DNA of 49,099 nucleotides from Citrobacter freundii (GCA_003243445.1 QFQQ01000047.1:1-49099); one strand, 5' to 3'; shown: positions 32,919 to 41,614, numbered from the stretch's first letter. A program made the numbers and translations. The notes: generated by a model from the sequence alone, not told the origin.

Positions 32919-33764
32919 ATGAAATTAGTGCAAAAAATAGCAGTGGGTTACCTGCGAAACAAATTCAGGGTAATGTCGTCCATTTCACCGGCGCGTACCG
33001 CGAGACAGGCATTCAAACTTTTTTCTACCCCTGGAAAAAGAACCACAGGCCCTTTGCCCCCGGCATTCAGCGAAGCTGAAAAATTGCACTTTAAATTTGA
33101 ACAATACCAGATCACCGGGTTCCGGTGGAATAAAGGCAAGGGCCCACGTGCACTGGTGATCCATGGATTTAAGTCATCCATGATCAATTTTGATCCGTAT
33201 ATAAAAGGACTACGTGACAAAGGATACGAAGTGCTGGCATTTGATGCGCCTGCCCATGGCCTGAGCAGCGGCAAACGGCTGAATGTGCTGGAATACAGCA
33301 ACTTTATCCGGTATATCAACGACCAATTCGGCCCGGTTGATTTTTTTATGGCGCATTCTTTAGGTGCCCTGGCACTTTGCATGGCGCTTGCTGAGATCGG
33401 GGTAACCGAAAAAAACCGGGTGGTATTGATTGCACCGGCAACAGAAACCGTCACGGCAGTGAACCAGTTCTTTCATTTTGTCCGTTTGAAACGGCCAGAA
33501 GTAAGAGAAGAATTCGACAAGCTGATCATCCATATCGGTGGTAAGCCTGCAGCCTGGTTTTCAGTTGGCAGAACACTGGAGCATCTTCACTGCCCCATCC
33601 TATGGCTGCACGATGAAGATGATCAGATCACGCCGCTGGCCGATGCATTGAAAATAAAGAACAGGGATCTGCCGAATATAAAATTCGTGATCACAAACGG
33701 ATTAGGACATAACCGGATCTATCGCGAAGCCGCAATAAGAGAACAAGTGTTGAATTTTCTTTAA
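32919..33764 (+). CDS. Alpha/beta hydrolase
   Basis: A 281-aa alpha/beta-hydrolase-fold protein. The oxyanion-side motif is LVIHGFKSSM, the strand turn is FDAPAHGLSSG, the nucleophile elbow reads MAHSLGALA (Ala replaces the first Gly of GxSxG), the acid is probably in LWLHDEDDQITP, and the catalytic His is in GLGHNRIYRE near the C-terminus. The natural substrate is unknown. ATG 32919 (MKLVQKIAV) is chosen over the TTG codon at 32907, which lies inside the promoter-like box. Confidence 0.88.
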   Translation: MKLVQKIAVGYLRNKFRVMSSISPARTARQAFKLFSTPGKRTTGPLPPAFSEAEKLHFKFEQYQITGFRWNKGKGPRALVIHGFKSSMINFDPYIKGLRDKGYEVLAFDAPAHGLSSGKRLNVLEYSNFIRYINDQFGPVDFFMAHSLGALALCMALAEIGVTEKNRVVLIAPATETVTAVNQFFHFVRLKRPEVREEFDKLIIHIGGKPAAWFSVGRTLEHLHCPILWLHDEDDQITPLADALKIKNRDLPNIKFVITNGLGHNRIYREAAIREQVLNFL

Positions 33765-33775
33765 CGTAAACATAT

Positions 33776-33810
33776 TTACCGTCGTTACTCCTTATCGGTA
33801 ACGACGGTAA
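33776..33810 (+). promoter_or_regulatory. Perfect 12-bp hairpin between the two hydrolase genes
   Basis: TTACCGTCGTTA and TAACGACGGTAA pair perfectly around an 11-nt loop. It begins 11 bp after one stop codon and ends 13 bp before the next start codon. There is no T-run, so it may be an mRNA-processing or stability hairpin, or an operator. Confidence 0.5.
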
Positions 33811-33823
33811 GAAAACAATCATC

Positions 33824-34531
33824 ATGAAGTACTCAGCCAAACCCGGGATCAAAAAAACAGGCCTTTCTTTCCTGTGCGTCTTTCTTATTATTTTTATTGT
33901 CGCAATGAAAGACGCACCTTCCAAAAAAACATACAGCTATCTCGCTCTTGGCGATTCATATACCATCGGTGAGAAAGTCAGCGCCGCCGAGAATTTTCCT
34001 TCCCAGGTGGTCAGGATGATGGGAGAAAAGGAAAGGAATTTTTCTGCGCCAAAGATCATTGCCACCACCGGCTGGACCACCGGTGAGTTACAGGCAGCGA
34101 TCAATAAAACCCGGCTGAAAAAGAAATACGATTTTGTTACCTTATTAATAGGAGTCAATAACCAATACCGCGGCCTGAAAGTAGTGGACTATATCCCGGA
34201 GTTTGAACACCTGCTGCAACAGGCGATCCGTTTTGCCGGCAATGACACCTCGCATGTGGTGGTGCTGTCGATCCCCGATTGGGGCGTTACGCCTTTTGCT
34301 GAAGGCCGCGACCGCGCACAGATCGCAAAAGATATTGATGCGTATAATGCAGCCAACCTGCTGATCACCGAAAAGTATAACGTACATTATATAGATATCA
34401 CGCCAGGCACAAGAAAAGCTGCCGCTGATCCTTCATTACTGGCCACGGATGGACTCCATCCTTCCGGAAAAGCATACGGTGAATGGGCCACAGAAATCTG
34501 TAAATACCTCCTCTCCAAAACAGAAAAATAA
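33824..34531 (+). CDS. SGNH/GDSL hydrolase
   Basis: A 235-aa esterase-type hydrolase of the SGNH fold with an N-terminal hydrophobic anchor or signal (LSFLCVFLIIFIVAM). Block I is LALGDSYTIGE with the nucleophile Ser45, block III is IGVNNQYRG (Asn of the oxyanion hole), and block V is TDGLHPSGKAYG with the Asp-x-x-His pair. It probably acts on acyl esters in the periplasm; the substrate is unknown. It is separated from the upstream hydrolase gene by 59 bp holding a perfect hairpin, and the two could be one transcript. Confidence 0.9.
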   Translation: MKYSAKPGIKKTGLSFLCVFLIIFIVAMKDAPSKKTYSYLALGDSYTIGEKVSAAENFPSQVVRMMGEKERNFSAPKIIATTGWTTGELQAAINKTRLKKKYDFVTLLIGVNNQYRGLKVVDYIPEFEHLLQQAIRFAGNDTSHVVVLSIPDWGVTPFAEGRDRAQIAKDIDAYNAANLLITEKYNVHYIDITPGTRKAAADPSLLATDGLHPSGKAYGEWATEICKYLLSKTEK

Positions 34532-34854
34532 CGAAGGATTGCGTGCATTTGCACGTATCTTTCCCTGCCCCGTGAAGTACGTTTGTGAAAGAAAACGTAA
34601 CGATCGTAAGCATAAAAAAAATCAATTCCCCTGAAACCTTTGCCTGGCAAGGGTTTGATGAGACGCGACAAGTGCCCGGAAGAATGCATAAAAGAGATTC
34701 GGACATTTGTTTCCAAAAAAATTTATTATTCTTGTTCTAACTTGCAGCCACTAATGTACCTGCAATTTGATTTTGCAACGGTGATTTTGTGTGTTTGAAA
34801 ATCAAATTTCCGGTACACTAACAGGTGGTTATTTTATTTAATTACGGTGTGTAT
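34532..34854 (+). other. 323-bp leader region of topA with several hairpins
   Basis: No gene is seen. A short hairpin GTGCATTTGCAC follows the SGNH stop codon. A second stem (AAACCTTTGCC / GGCAAGGGTTT, one mismatch) lies near 34638-34660, and the 20-nt inverted repeat at 34755-34817 lies directly before topA. None of these is built from the word families seen elsewhere in the window. Confidence 0.5.
34755..34817 (+). promoter_or_regulatory. topA: 20-nt inverted repeat in the topA leader
   Basis: TGTACCTGCAATTTGATTTT (34755-34774) pairs with 34798-34817 at 18 of 20 positions, with a 23-nt loop; the second arm ends 37 nt before the topA ATG. It could be a supercoiling-sensitive cruciform or an RNA control hairpin. 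Confidence 0.45.
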
Positions 34855-37449
34855 ATGGCGAAAAACCTATTGATTGTAGAGAGCCCTGCGAAAGCGAAAA
34901 CGATTGAAAAGATCCTGGGAAATGACTTCCAGGTGAAGAGCTGTTTTGGGCATATCCGTGACCTGGAAAAAGCCGGGATGGGTATTGATATTGAAAAAAA
35001 TTATGAACCGAGGTATATAGTTCCGGATGAAAAGGAGAAAGTTGTAAAAGAACTGAAGACGCTCGCCAAAAAATCTGACGAAGTGTGGCTCGCAACGGAT
35101 GAGGACCGCGAAGGTGAAGCGATCAGCTGGCATTTATGTGAAGTGCTGGGCCTTGACCCCAAAACCACCAAGCGGATCGTTTTCCATGAGATCACCAAAC
35201 CTGCCATTCAGGCAGCGGTTAAAAACCCGCGCACCCTTGATATGAACGTGGTCATGGCGCAGCAGGCCCGCCGTATCCTGGACAGGATCGTAGGTTTCGA
35301 GCTCAGCCCGGTTCTCTGGCGCAAAATGAGCATGCGCAATAACCTCAGCGCCGGCCGCGTACAAAGTGTGGCCGTTCGGCTCATCGCTGAACGCGAGAGA
35401 GAGATCAACTCATTCATCCCAACCAGTTCATTTAAAGTAGAAGCTCAGTTCACGGCAAAAGACCTGAGCGATAAAAATGTTGGCTTCACAGCTGAAGGGA
35501 AAAAACAATCTTCGGCAGAAGATGCAGAAGCTTTTCTCAAAAGCTGCGTAGGTGCTACTTATAAGGTAGCGGATGTACAGGTAAAGCCTGGCAAACGCTC
35601 CCCCGCCCCTCCGTTCACCACGTCAACACTGCAACAGGAAGCATCGCGCAAACTGGGCTATGGCGTATCACGAACGATGCTCATCGCACAAAAGCTGTAC
35701 GAAAATGGTTATATCACTTATATGCGTACGGACAGTGTGAACCTCAGTAACACCGCACTCGGCGATATCACCAATACCGTAAAAGGATTATACGGTGAAA
35801 AATATCATCAGTTCCGTAAGTTCAAAAACAAGAACGAAAGTGCACAGGAAGCACACGAAGCGATCAGGCCTACTTACATGAATAATACAACCGTAGAAGA
35901 ACCTGACTGGAAACGTTTGTATGAACTCATCTGGAAACGCACCATGGCAAGCCAGATGGCTGATGCGGAACTGGAAAAGACTACTGCAAAAATTGAGATC
36001 TCTACCAATAAGGAAGAGCTTACAGCAACCGGTGAAGTATTGAAATTTGACGGGTTCCTGAAAGTATACAGGGAAGATAAAGATGATGACGAAGTAAATG
36101 AAGACGAAACACAGGAAGGCATGCTGCCGCCACTCACGCCAGGTCAGCAATTGCCGCTGCGCGAAATGAAAGCAACAGAACGTTTCACCCGTCCGCTACC
36201 GCGCTATACAGAAGCGTCGCTGGTAAAAAAACTGGAAGAACTTGGCATCGGCCGTCCATCCACTTATGCACCCACTATTTCTACTATCCTGAAAAGAGGC
36301 TATGTGGAAAAAAGAGATAAAGAAGGTGTAAGAAGAGATTTCCGCGTATTGGTATTGAAGAATGATAAACTTTCAAAAGAAATTGACCAGGAAAATACGG
36401 GTGCAGAGAAATCAAAACTGTTCCCTTCCGATCTTGGCCTTGTCGTGACAGACTTCCTCAAACAGTATTTCGATGACATCATGGATTATGGCTTCACCGC
36501 CAAGATCGAGGAAGAGTTTGACGATGTGGCTGACGGCAAACTGAAATGGAACAAGATGATCGATGAGTTCTACAATCCTTTCAAAAAGGATGTAGACAAT
36601 ACGATTGAAAAAGCCGAGCGTATCAAAGGCGAAAGAGAACTTGGTATAGATCCTGAATCAGGCAAGCCTGTGGTAGCGCGCATGGGCCGGTATGGGCCGA
36701 TGGTGCAGATCGGGAGTGCCGAAGATGAAGACAAACCCCGCTTTGCAAAGATCCCTACGGGTCAAAGCATTGAAACGATCACGTATGAAGAGGCGATGGA
36801 CCTGTTCAAACTGCAGGGTACCTTCGGCCAGTACGAGGATAAAGATATTTCGGTGAATGTCGGACGCTTTGGCCCTTATGTGAAATGGGGTGAAGAATAC
36901 ATCTCTATTCCAAGAGGAACAGATCTTGCGACAGTAGATCTTGACCGCGCGATCGAACTCATCAAAGAAAAGAAACAGGCAGATGCACCGGTTGGTTTTT
37001 ATGAAGAAAAACCGATCACCAAGGGTAAAGGCCGCTTCGGACCATTTATCAAATGGGATGGCATGTTCATCAACGTACCAAGAAAATACAATTTTGACGC
37101 GCTTACGCAGTCAGATATGGATGAACTGATCGATGCCAAAGTGAAGAAAGAGGCGAACCGGTTCATTCAACGCTGGCCGGACGAGAACATTTCCATAGAG
37201 AATGGTCGCTGGGGCCCCTTCATCCGCTTTGGCAAGAAGATGCTGAAGATCCCCAAAAAAGCAGATGATACAAAATATACGGCCGAAGAAGCCGCAACAT
37301 TCAGCCTGGATGATGTGAAGAAATGGATCGAGATCGAAGTACCGGGCGCATTTACAAAAAAGGAAAAGAAGACCGCAGCAAAGAAAACGGCAACGAAAAA
37401 AGCAGCCACAAAGAAAGCTGCGCCGAAGAAGGCAGCAAAAAAGAAATAG
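34855..37449 (+). CDS. topA: DNA topoisomerase I
   Basis: Type IA topoisomerase that relaxes negative supercoils. The 864-aa product has the Toprim domain (KNLLIVESPAKAKTIEKIL; acidic DEDREGEA near residue 83), the active-site Tyr289 in GYITYMRTDS and the SLVKKLEELGIGRPSTYA segment. Instead of zinc fingers, its C-terminus has tandem topoisomerase C-terminal repeats (VARMGRYGPMVQIG, VNVGRFGPYVKWG, GKGRFGPFIKWDG, IENGRWGPFIRFG) and ends in a lysine/alanine-rich tail of about 30 residues that should bind DNA non-specifically. ATG 34855 is chosen over 34825, matching the conserved AKNLLIVESP start. A family A repeat follows the stop. Confidence 0.96.
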   Translation: MAKNLLIVESPAKAKTIEKILGNDFQVKSCFGHIRDLEKAGMGIDIEKNYEPRYIVPDEKEKVVKELKTLAKKSDEVWLATDEDREGEAISWHLCEVLGLDPKTTKRIVFHEITKPAIQAAVKNPRTLDMNVVMAQQARRILDRIVGFELSPVLWRKMSMRNNLSAGRVQSVAVRLIAEREREINSFIPTSSFKVEAQFTAKDLSDKNVGFTAEGKKQSSAEDAEAFLKSCVGATYKVADVQVKPGKRSPAPPFTTSTLQQEASRKLGYGVSRTMLIAQKLYENGYITYMRTDSVNLSNTALGDITNTVKGLYGEKYHQFRKFKNKNESAQEAHEAIRPTYMNNTTVEEPDWKRLYELIWKRTMASQMADAELEKTTAKIEISTNKEELTATGEVLKFDGFLKVYREDKDDDEVNEDETQEGMLPPLTPGQQLPLREMKATERFTRPLPRYTEASLVKKLEELGIGRPSTYAPTISTILKRGYVEKRDKEGVRRDFRVLVLKNDKLSKEIDQENTGAEKSKLFPSDLGLVVTDFLKQYFDDIMDYGFTAKIEEEFDDVADGKLKWNKMIDEFYNPFKKDVDNTIEKAERIKGERELGIDPESGKPVVARMGRYGPMVQIGSAEDEDKPRFAKIPTGQSIETITYEEAMDLFKLQGTFGQYEDKDISVNVGRFGPYVKWGEEYISIPRGTDLATVDLDRAIELIKEKKQADAPVGFYEEKPITKGKGRFGPFIKWDGMFINVPRKYNFDALTQSDMDELIDAKVKKEANRFIQRWPDENISIENGRWGPFIRFGKKMLKIPKKADDTKYTAEEAATFSLDDVKKWIEIEVPGAFTKKEKKTAAKKTATKKAATKKAAPKKAAKKK

Positions 37450-37458
37450 CACGCCGCT

Positions 37459-37560
37459 CAAGGGTTTCAGAGGTTTAATAAGTTTAATAAGTTTAATAGG
37501 TTTCACAGGTTAACGACTCTAACCTATGAAACCTATTAAACTTATTAAACCTTTGAAACT
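37459..37560. repeat. Compact family A hairpin after topA
   Basis: The arms AAGTTTAATAAGTTTAATAG (ending near 37516) and AACCTATGAAACCTATTAAA (starting 37520) pair almost perfectly over about 31-40 nt with a loop of about 7 nt. It is the tightest family A member and could act as the topA terminator; it is followed by a run of T residues at 37561-37567 on the plus strand. Confidence 0.82.
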
Positions 37561-37596
37561 TTTTTTATTTCCTACTTTTACAAAAAGCCAAACCTC

Positions 37597-38343
37597 ATGG
37601 AGCGTTCTTACTGGGAAAAAATTGCACCTGATTACAATGAAGAGATCTTTGATGTTTTATTACAGGACAAAAAAGGCCTGATCAAAAAAGAGATCAGTAA
37701 GATCGCCGGTCAGCAGTCATCCATCATTGATATCGGTTGTGCGGTGGGGAAATGGCTGCCTGTTCTATCTCCCATTTTTAAACGCGTGTTGGCTGTAGAC
37801 ATCTCGGCAAAGAACGTTTCGATCGCTAAAAAGAACCATCCCGACCTGAAGAATATTGAATACAAACGGGTGGACATGTCATCCCCATCCTACTCGCTGA
37901 ATGGTTTTGATGCCGCACTCTGCATCAATGCCATCCTTTCTGATTCATTGCTGAAGCGCCAGCGTTTTTTTCAGAACATCCATAAAACGCTGAAACAAGA
38001 CGGTCACCTTGTGTTGGTCGTTCCTTCACTCGAATCATGGCTGCTCACCCGCATCATCCAGCACCAGTGGAAGATCGACAAGAAATTATTCAACACGAAG
38101 GTAAAACCTTCACAGGCCGTCAAACGCTACGCTGACATACAACAGGGCAATGTCGAGATCGACAACGTCGCCACCAAACACTACCTCGGTGATGAACTCG
38201 ACCTTCTTCTCCGGCAACATGGCTTCGAAGTCATCACCCGCAAAAAGATCAATTACGATTGGAATACGGAATTCGTTGAAGCGCCCGCCTGGCTGAAAGA
38301 ACCACAGCCCTGGGACTGGATGACAGTGGCGAGAAAGAAGTAA
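37597..38343 (+). CDS. Class I SAM-dependent methyltransferase
   Basis: A 248-aa Rossmann-fold methyltransferase. SAM-binding motif I is IIDIGCAVGKWLPVL near residues 44-58, motif II is around VLAVDISAKNVSIAKK and motif III around FDAALCINAILSD. The substrate is unknown; small molecules or lipids are common for this type. A family A hairpin precedes it, and its stop codon TAA is the first three bases of a family C repeat. Confidence 0.85.
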   Translation: MERSYWEKIAPDYNEEIFDVLLQDKKGLIKKEISKIAGQQSSIIDIGCAVGKWLPVLSPIFKRVLAVDISAKNVSIAKKNHPDLKNIEYKRVDMSSPSYSLNGFDAALCINAILSDSLLKRQRFFQNIHKTLKQDGHLVLVVPSLESWLLTRIIQHQWKIDKKLFNTKVKPSQAVKRYADIQQGNVEIDNVATKHYLGDELDLLLRQHGFEVITRKKINYDWNTEFVEAPAWLKEPQPWDWMTVARKK

Positions 38344-38451
38344 AAAGTCAAAATTAAAAAGCAAAAAATAGAGACCTCGCGGGTGTAATTAGTTTACGCG
38401 CAAGGAGCCTCTATTTTTTACTTTTGAATTTTGACTTTTTACTTTTTGACT
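38341..38451. repeat. Family C word-built inverted repeat / bidirectional terminator after the methyltransferase gene
   Basis: The left arm (38341-38375) begins with the methyltransferase TAA: TAAAAAGTCAAAATTAAAAA. The right arm (38409-38451) is TTTTTTACTTTTGAATTTTG onward. The inner stem AAAAAATAGAG / CTCTATTTTTT gives a terminator with T-runs on both strands. The centre (CCTCGCGGGTGTAA ... GCGCAAGGAG) is clearly homologous to that of 39907-40014. Confidence 0.82.
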
Positions 38452-38513
38452 TAATCCACCTCTGTGGAAAAGTTTAACTATTTCTTTTCCTCTCCATTCT
38501 CCAAATTGCAGCA

Positions 38514-39380
38514 TTGGAGAACACGAAGGAAATAACAGCCCTTTTTCATTTGATTGACGATCCGGACGAAGAAGTTTTTGATGCGGTATCAGAGAAGATC
38601 GTTGGTTATGGGAAACCTATCATCCCGAATCTCGAACATCTTTGGGAAACAACACCGGATGAAGGGATACAGGAACGTATCGAGCTGCTGATCCATCGCC
38701 TTCACTATCGTGATCTCGCTGAAGATTTCCGTCAATGGAATGTTTCCGGTCACCATGACCTGCTGCTGGGTTCATTGCTTGTTTGCAAATTTCAATACCC
38801 CGACCTAGCCACCACACCGGTGCTGCAGGAAATTGAAAAGATCCGCCGCAACATCTGGCTTGAATTAAACAACTACCTCACTCCGCTTGAACAGATAAAA
38901 ATTGTTACCAGCATTCTTTATAGTTATTACGGGCTGAAGGGCACCGAAACTTCCTATAAAGAACCAACCGAATTTCTGCTGCACAAAACGCTGGAATCAA
39001 AAAGAGGCAACCAGATCAGCAATGCCATTCTCTACCTCTTGCTTTGCGAGTTGCTGGACATTCCGGTCAGAGCGGTAAACATTCCACAACAAACCATTAT
39101 CGCTTACTTCAAACCTGGTTATTCGCAGGAAAATCTGCCTGATCCGTTGGGCAAGATCGAGTTCTTTATAGACCCTACATCCGGCCAGGTATTCACACAT
39201 GCTGATGTAGAGAACTACTTCAAGCGCGTCTCCGTAACGCCGAGCGAATCATACTTCAAACCGCTCAAGAACAAAGAGGTGATCCGTCAGTTGCTCGAGG
39301 AATTCGGCAAATGCTTTACCTCCGATTCAGACGCTTACAAGCAAAGAGAGCTGGCGGAGCTGGCATCACTTTTGGACTGA
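38514..39380 (+). CDS. SirB1/transglutaminase-like family protein
   Basis: A 288-aa protein resembling the SirB1-type transglutaminase-like core-2 family. An N-terminal HEAT-like region (LIDDPDEEVFDAVSEKIVGYG) is followed by a domain with LEQIKIVTSILYSYYGLKG, SNAILYLLLCELLDIPVRAVNIP and EFFIDPTSGQVFTHAD. No ATG is available near the conserved start; the best start is TTG at 38514 (M-ENTKEITALFHLIDD), so translation probably uses a TTG codon. The function of the family is not established. It is followed after 39 bp by dps. Confidence 0.82.
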   Translation: MENTKEITALFHLIDDPDEEVFDAVSEKIVGYGKPIIPNLEHLWETTPDEGIQERIELLIHRLHYRDLAEDFRQWNVSGHHDLLLGSLLVCKFQYPDLATTPVLQEIEKIRRNIWLELNNYLTPLEQIKIVTSILYSYYGLKGTETSYKEPTEFLLHKTLESKRGNQISNAILYLLLCELLDIPVRAVNIPQQTIIAYFKPGYSQENLPDPLGKIEFFIDPTSGQVFTHADVENYFKRVSVTPSESYFKPLKNKEVIRQLLEEFGKCFTSDSDAYKQRELAELASLLD

Positions 39381-39419
39381 GGACAGGGTCATCTTTGTCT
39401 TCACCCAAAAAATTTCTTT

Positions 39420-39893
39420 ATGAAAATCGACATTGGTATTTCTGAGAAGAACAGGCAAGCCGTTGCCGTAGAGCTCAACAAATTACTTGCAGACGAGCAT
39501 GTACTCTACAACAAAACGCGTAATTATCACTGGAGCGTGGAAGGCCCAAGCTTTATGGAATTCCACAAACTTTATGAAGGGCAGTATGATCAACTGGCAG
39601 AGATCATTGATGAAGTTGCAGAACGTATCCGCACCATCGGTCACTTCGCCGAAGGCCGCTTAAAGGAACTGCTCAAACTTGCCAGCCTCGAAGAGCCTGA
39701 AGTACCCGTAGATCAGCCCTCACAGATCGACAACCTCACCCAGGATCACGAAACCATCATTCACCGCCTCCGCGCACTCATCACTGACTTCGACGAAAAA
39801 TACAAGGACATCGGCAGCAGCGATTTCTGCACCGGCCTCCTGAAGCAGCATGAGAAGATGGCGTGGATGCTGAGAAGCTATAGGCGGCGGTAA
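39420..39893 (+). CDS. dps: Dps family ferritin-like DNA-protection protein
   Basis: A 157-aa Dps/mini-ferritin. Subunits assemble into a 12-mer that oxidises iron with peroxide and protects DNA. The inter-subunit ferroxidase ligands are visible with the expected spacing: His37, His49, Glu53, Asp64 and Glu68 (NYHWSVEGPSFMEFHKLYEGQYDQLAEIIDEVAERI is the region, residues 35-70). The C-terminus is short and weakly basic (RSYRRR), which could contribute to DNA contact. A family C repeat with terminator hairpins follows. Confidence 0.95.
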   Translation: MKIDIGISEKNRQAVAVELNKLLADEHVLYNKTRNYHWSVEGPSFMEFHKLYEGQYDQLAEIIDEVAERIRTIGHFAEGRLKELLKLASLEEPEVPVDQPSQIDNLTQDHETIIHRLRALITDFDEKYKDIGSSDFCTGLLKQHEKMAWMLRSYRRR

Positions 39894-39906
39894 TGTATTG
39901 CGTAAT

Positions 39907-40014
39907 AAAGTAAAAAGTCAAAATTAAAAAGTAAAAAATAGAGTCCTCACAGGTGTAAATAATTCACCCGCAAGAAGTCTTTATTTTTTACTTTTTAATT
40001 TTGACTTTTTACTT
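39907..40014. repeat. Family C word-built inverted repeat / terminator after dps
   Basis: The left arm AAGTAAAAAGTCAAAATTAA onward and right arm TTACTTTTTAATTTTGACTT onward enclose AAAAAATAGAG-T ... TCTTTATTTTTTA. Compared with 38341-38451 the two elements share arms and centre, including CCTC-C-GGTGTAA and CGCAAG, and differ at about ten central bases. It lies in the 204-bp convergent gap between dps and the oxidoreductase gene. Confidence 0.82.
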
Positions 40015-40021
40015 AAATAAA

Positions 40022-40095
40022 AGCGTCCGCGGTACAGTAAACGACTTACTTCCCCCGGACGCTATTTTTTACTTTTGACTTTTTACTTTTGACTT
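40022..40095. terminator. Terminator hairpin plus lone family C right arm before the oxidoreductase stop codon
   Basis: AGCGTCCG (40022-40029) pairs with CGGACGCT (40056-40063), followed by ATTTTTTACTTTT on the plus strand and by a T-rich stretch on the minus strand. The tail (40064-40095, TTTTTTACTTTTGACTTTTT onward) is another copy of the family C right arm and abuts the stop codon of the opposing gene at 40098. Confidence 0.75.
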
Positions 40096-40097
40096 AC

Positions 40098-41537
40098 TCA
40101 CAAGCTCCACCCCTCACGATAATCCCTCTTCACAAACTCATTCGCCTCATCAAAATTCGTGATCTTCATGTTCTTCGCATCCCACAGCAGCTTCTTGCGG
40201 CCAAGGTATTTGTCATCCCAGCCTTTACGTGCCGGATTGAGCATCATCCAGCTGCGGATGGCGAGATTACCCATCAGGATACTTTCAGTGAATGGTCCCG
40301 CATATTCAAAGGGAGAACTTGTTACCCCTTTGCCATAACCTGCAATACATGCATTCACCCACTGGAGATAGTGACCTTCAGGAACACGTTTGATCGTTTC
40401 CTTCGGCATTGTTTTCTCCTTCATCAGTTTGGTTGGCAGCAAACGTGGGTTTGCCCCATAGCAATCAAGCAGCATCTTGCCTTTTGTTCCTACGAATAAT
40501 ACACCTCCATCCCAGTTACCAAATGCTTCACCGGGAAGCAATTCATCAGGACGTGCAGGAAGCAATCCGCCGTCATGCCATGATACTTTGATCTTCTTTG
40601 CCTTATTATCTTTTCTTGGATAAACAAGGTGGATGATAGATGATGGAGGGCAGCTATCCACATAGTTACCTTCTGCCCACATGTCCTTCCAGATATTTGC
40701 AACACTGCACTCTGCGGATTCAGGGAAATCGATCGGCAGAAGACGGTAGATCGGGTCCATGATATGACAAGCCATATCACCCAATGCACCCGTACCAAAT
40801 GCCCACCAGCCTCTCCAGTTGAACGGCAGGTATGCAGGATTATAATCGATCTTCTTTGCAGGTCCGAGCCAGAGGTCCCAGTTGAGTTCTTTTGGCACTT
40901 CGAATGTTCCCGTTGGCGTAGGAATACCTTGTGGCCATACCGGACGGTTGGTCCATGCATGTGCTTCCGTCACCTCGCCGATCATACCGGCATCGAACAT
41001 TTCCTTTGCTTTACGAACGCCATCGCCGGAGCCGCCCTGGTTACCCATCTGTGTAACCACTTTGTATTTCTTTGCCGCTTCCGCCAGCATACGCGCTTCA
41101 TAGATATCATGCGTCAATGGCTTCTGTGTATACACATGTTTGCCAAGTGCCATTGCAGCCATTGTGGCCACGGCGTGTGTATTGTCCGGCGTGGAGATAG
41201 AACAAGCGTCGATATTGTTCTTTTCTTTTGCCAGCATTTCCCTGAAGTCATGATAGAAACTGGCTTTAGGAAAATTCTTGCGGGATTTTGCCGCTTGTCT
41301 TTCATCAACATCAACAAGAGACACGATATTAACATAAGGGCTCTTTGCAAACTCTTCAAGATCGCCCTGACCTTTACCGCCAACACCAATGCCGGCAATA
41401 TTCAGTTTATCACTCGGTGCAATAAAACCCTTACCACCAAGAACGTGGCGGGGCACGATCATTACGCCGGCGCCGAACACTGCTGACTGCCGGATAAAAC
41501 GACGACGTGAATTGTCGTTGTTATGTTGTTTTCCCAT
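40098..41537 (-). CDS. Tat-exported Gfo/Idh/MocA family oxidoreductase
   Basis: A 479-aa oxidoreductase. The N-terminus has a twin-arginine signal (SRRRFIRQSAVFGAG), so it is probably exported folded with its cofactor bound. The Rossmann domain (LNIAGIGVGGKGQGDLEEFA) binds NAD(P), and the catalytic-type segment TQKPLTHDIYEARMLAEAAKK follows. The C-terminal domain has the WNLDLW/ELNWDLWLGPAKKIDYNPAY and WRGWWAFGTGALGDMACHIMDPI signatures common in Bacteroidetes and Planctomycetes relatives. It would oxidise or reduce a sugar or inositol derivative; the substrate is unknown. It is divergent from csaA. Confidence 0.9.
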   Translation of the reverse strand: MGKQHNNDNSRRRFIRQSAVFGAGVMIVPRHVLGGKGFIAPSDKLNIAGIGVGGKGQGDLEEFAKSPYVNIVSLVDVDERQAAKSRKNFPKASFYHDFREMLAKEKNNIDACSISTPDNTHAVATMAAMALGKHVYTQKPLTHDIYEARMLAEAAKKYKVVTQMGNQGGSGDGVRKAKEMFDAGMIGEVTEAHAWTNRPVWPQGIPTPTGTFEVPKELNWDLWLGPAKKIDYNPAYLPFNWRGWWAFGTGALGDMACHIMDPIYRLLPIDFPESAECSVANIWKDMWAEGNYVDSCPPSSIIHLVYPRKDNKAKKIKVSWHDGGLLPARPDELLPGEAFGNWDGGVLFVGTKGKMLLDCYGANPRLLPTKLMKEKTMPKETIKRVPEGHYLQWVNACIAGYGKGVTSSPFEYAGPFTESILMGNLAIRSWMMLNPARKGWDDKYLGRKKLLWDAKNMKITNFDEANEFVKRDYREGWSL

Positions 41538-41592
41538 CTGACAATTTTTGGGCTTAAGGTAGTAAAAAACTTTATAGCTTGCAGAGCTGAAT

Positions 41593-41614
41593 GTTGCTAA
41601 TATTATTTAGCAAC
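41593..41614. promoter_or_regulatory. 8-bp perfect inverted repeat in the oxidoreductase/csaA divergent region
   Basis: GTTGCTAA and TTAGCAAC flank TATTAT. It lies 35 bp upstream of csaA and 55 bp upstream of the oxidoreductase gene, a good position for an operator serving either promoter. Confidence 0.4.
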
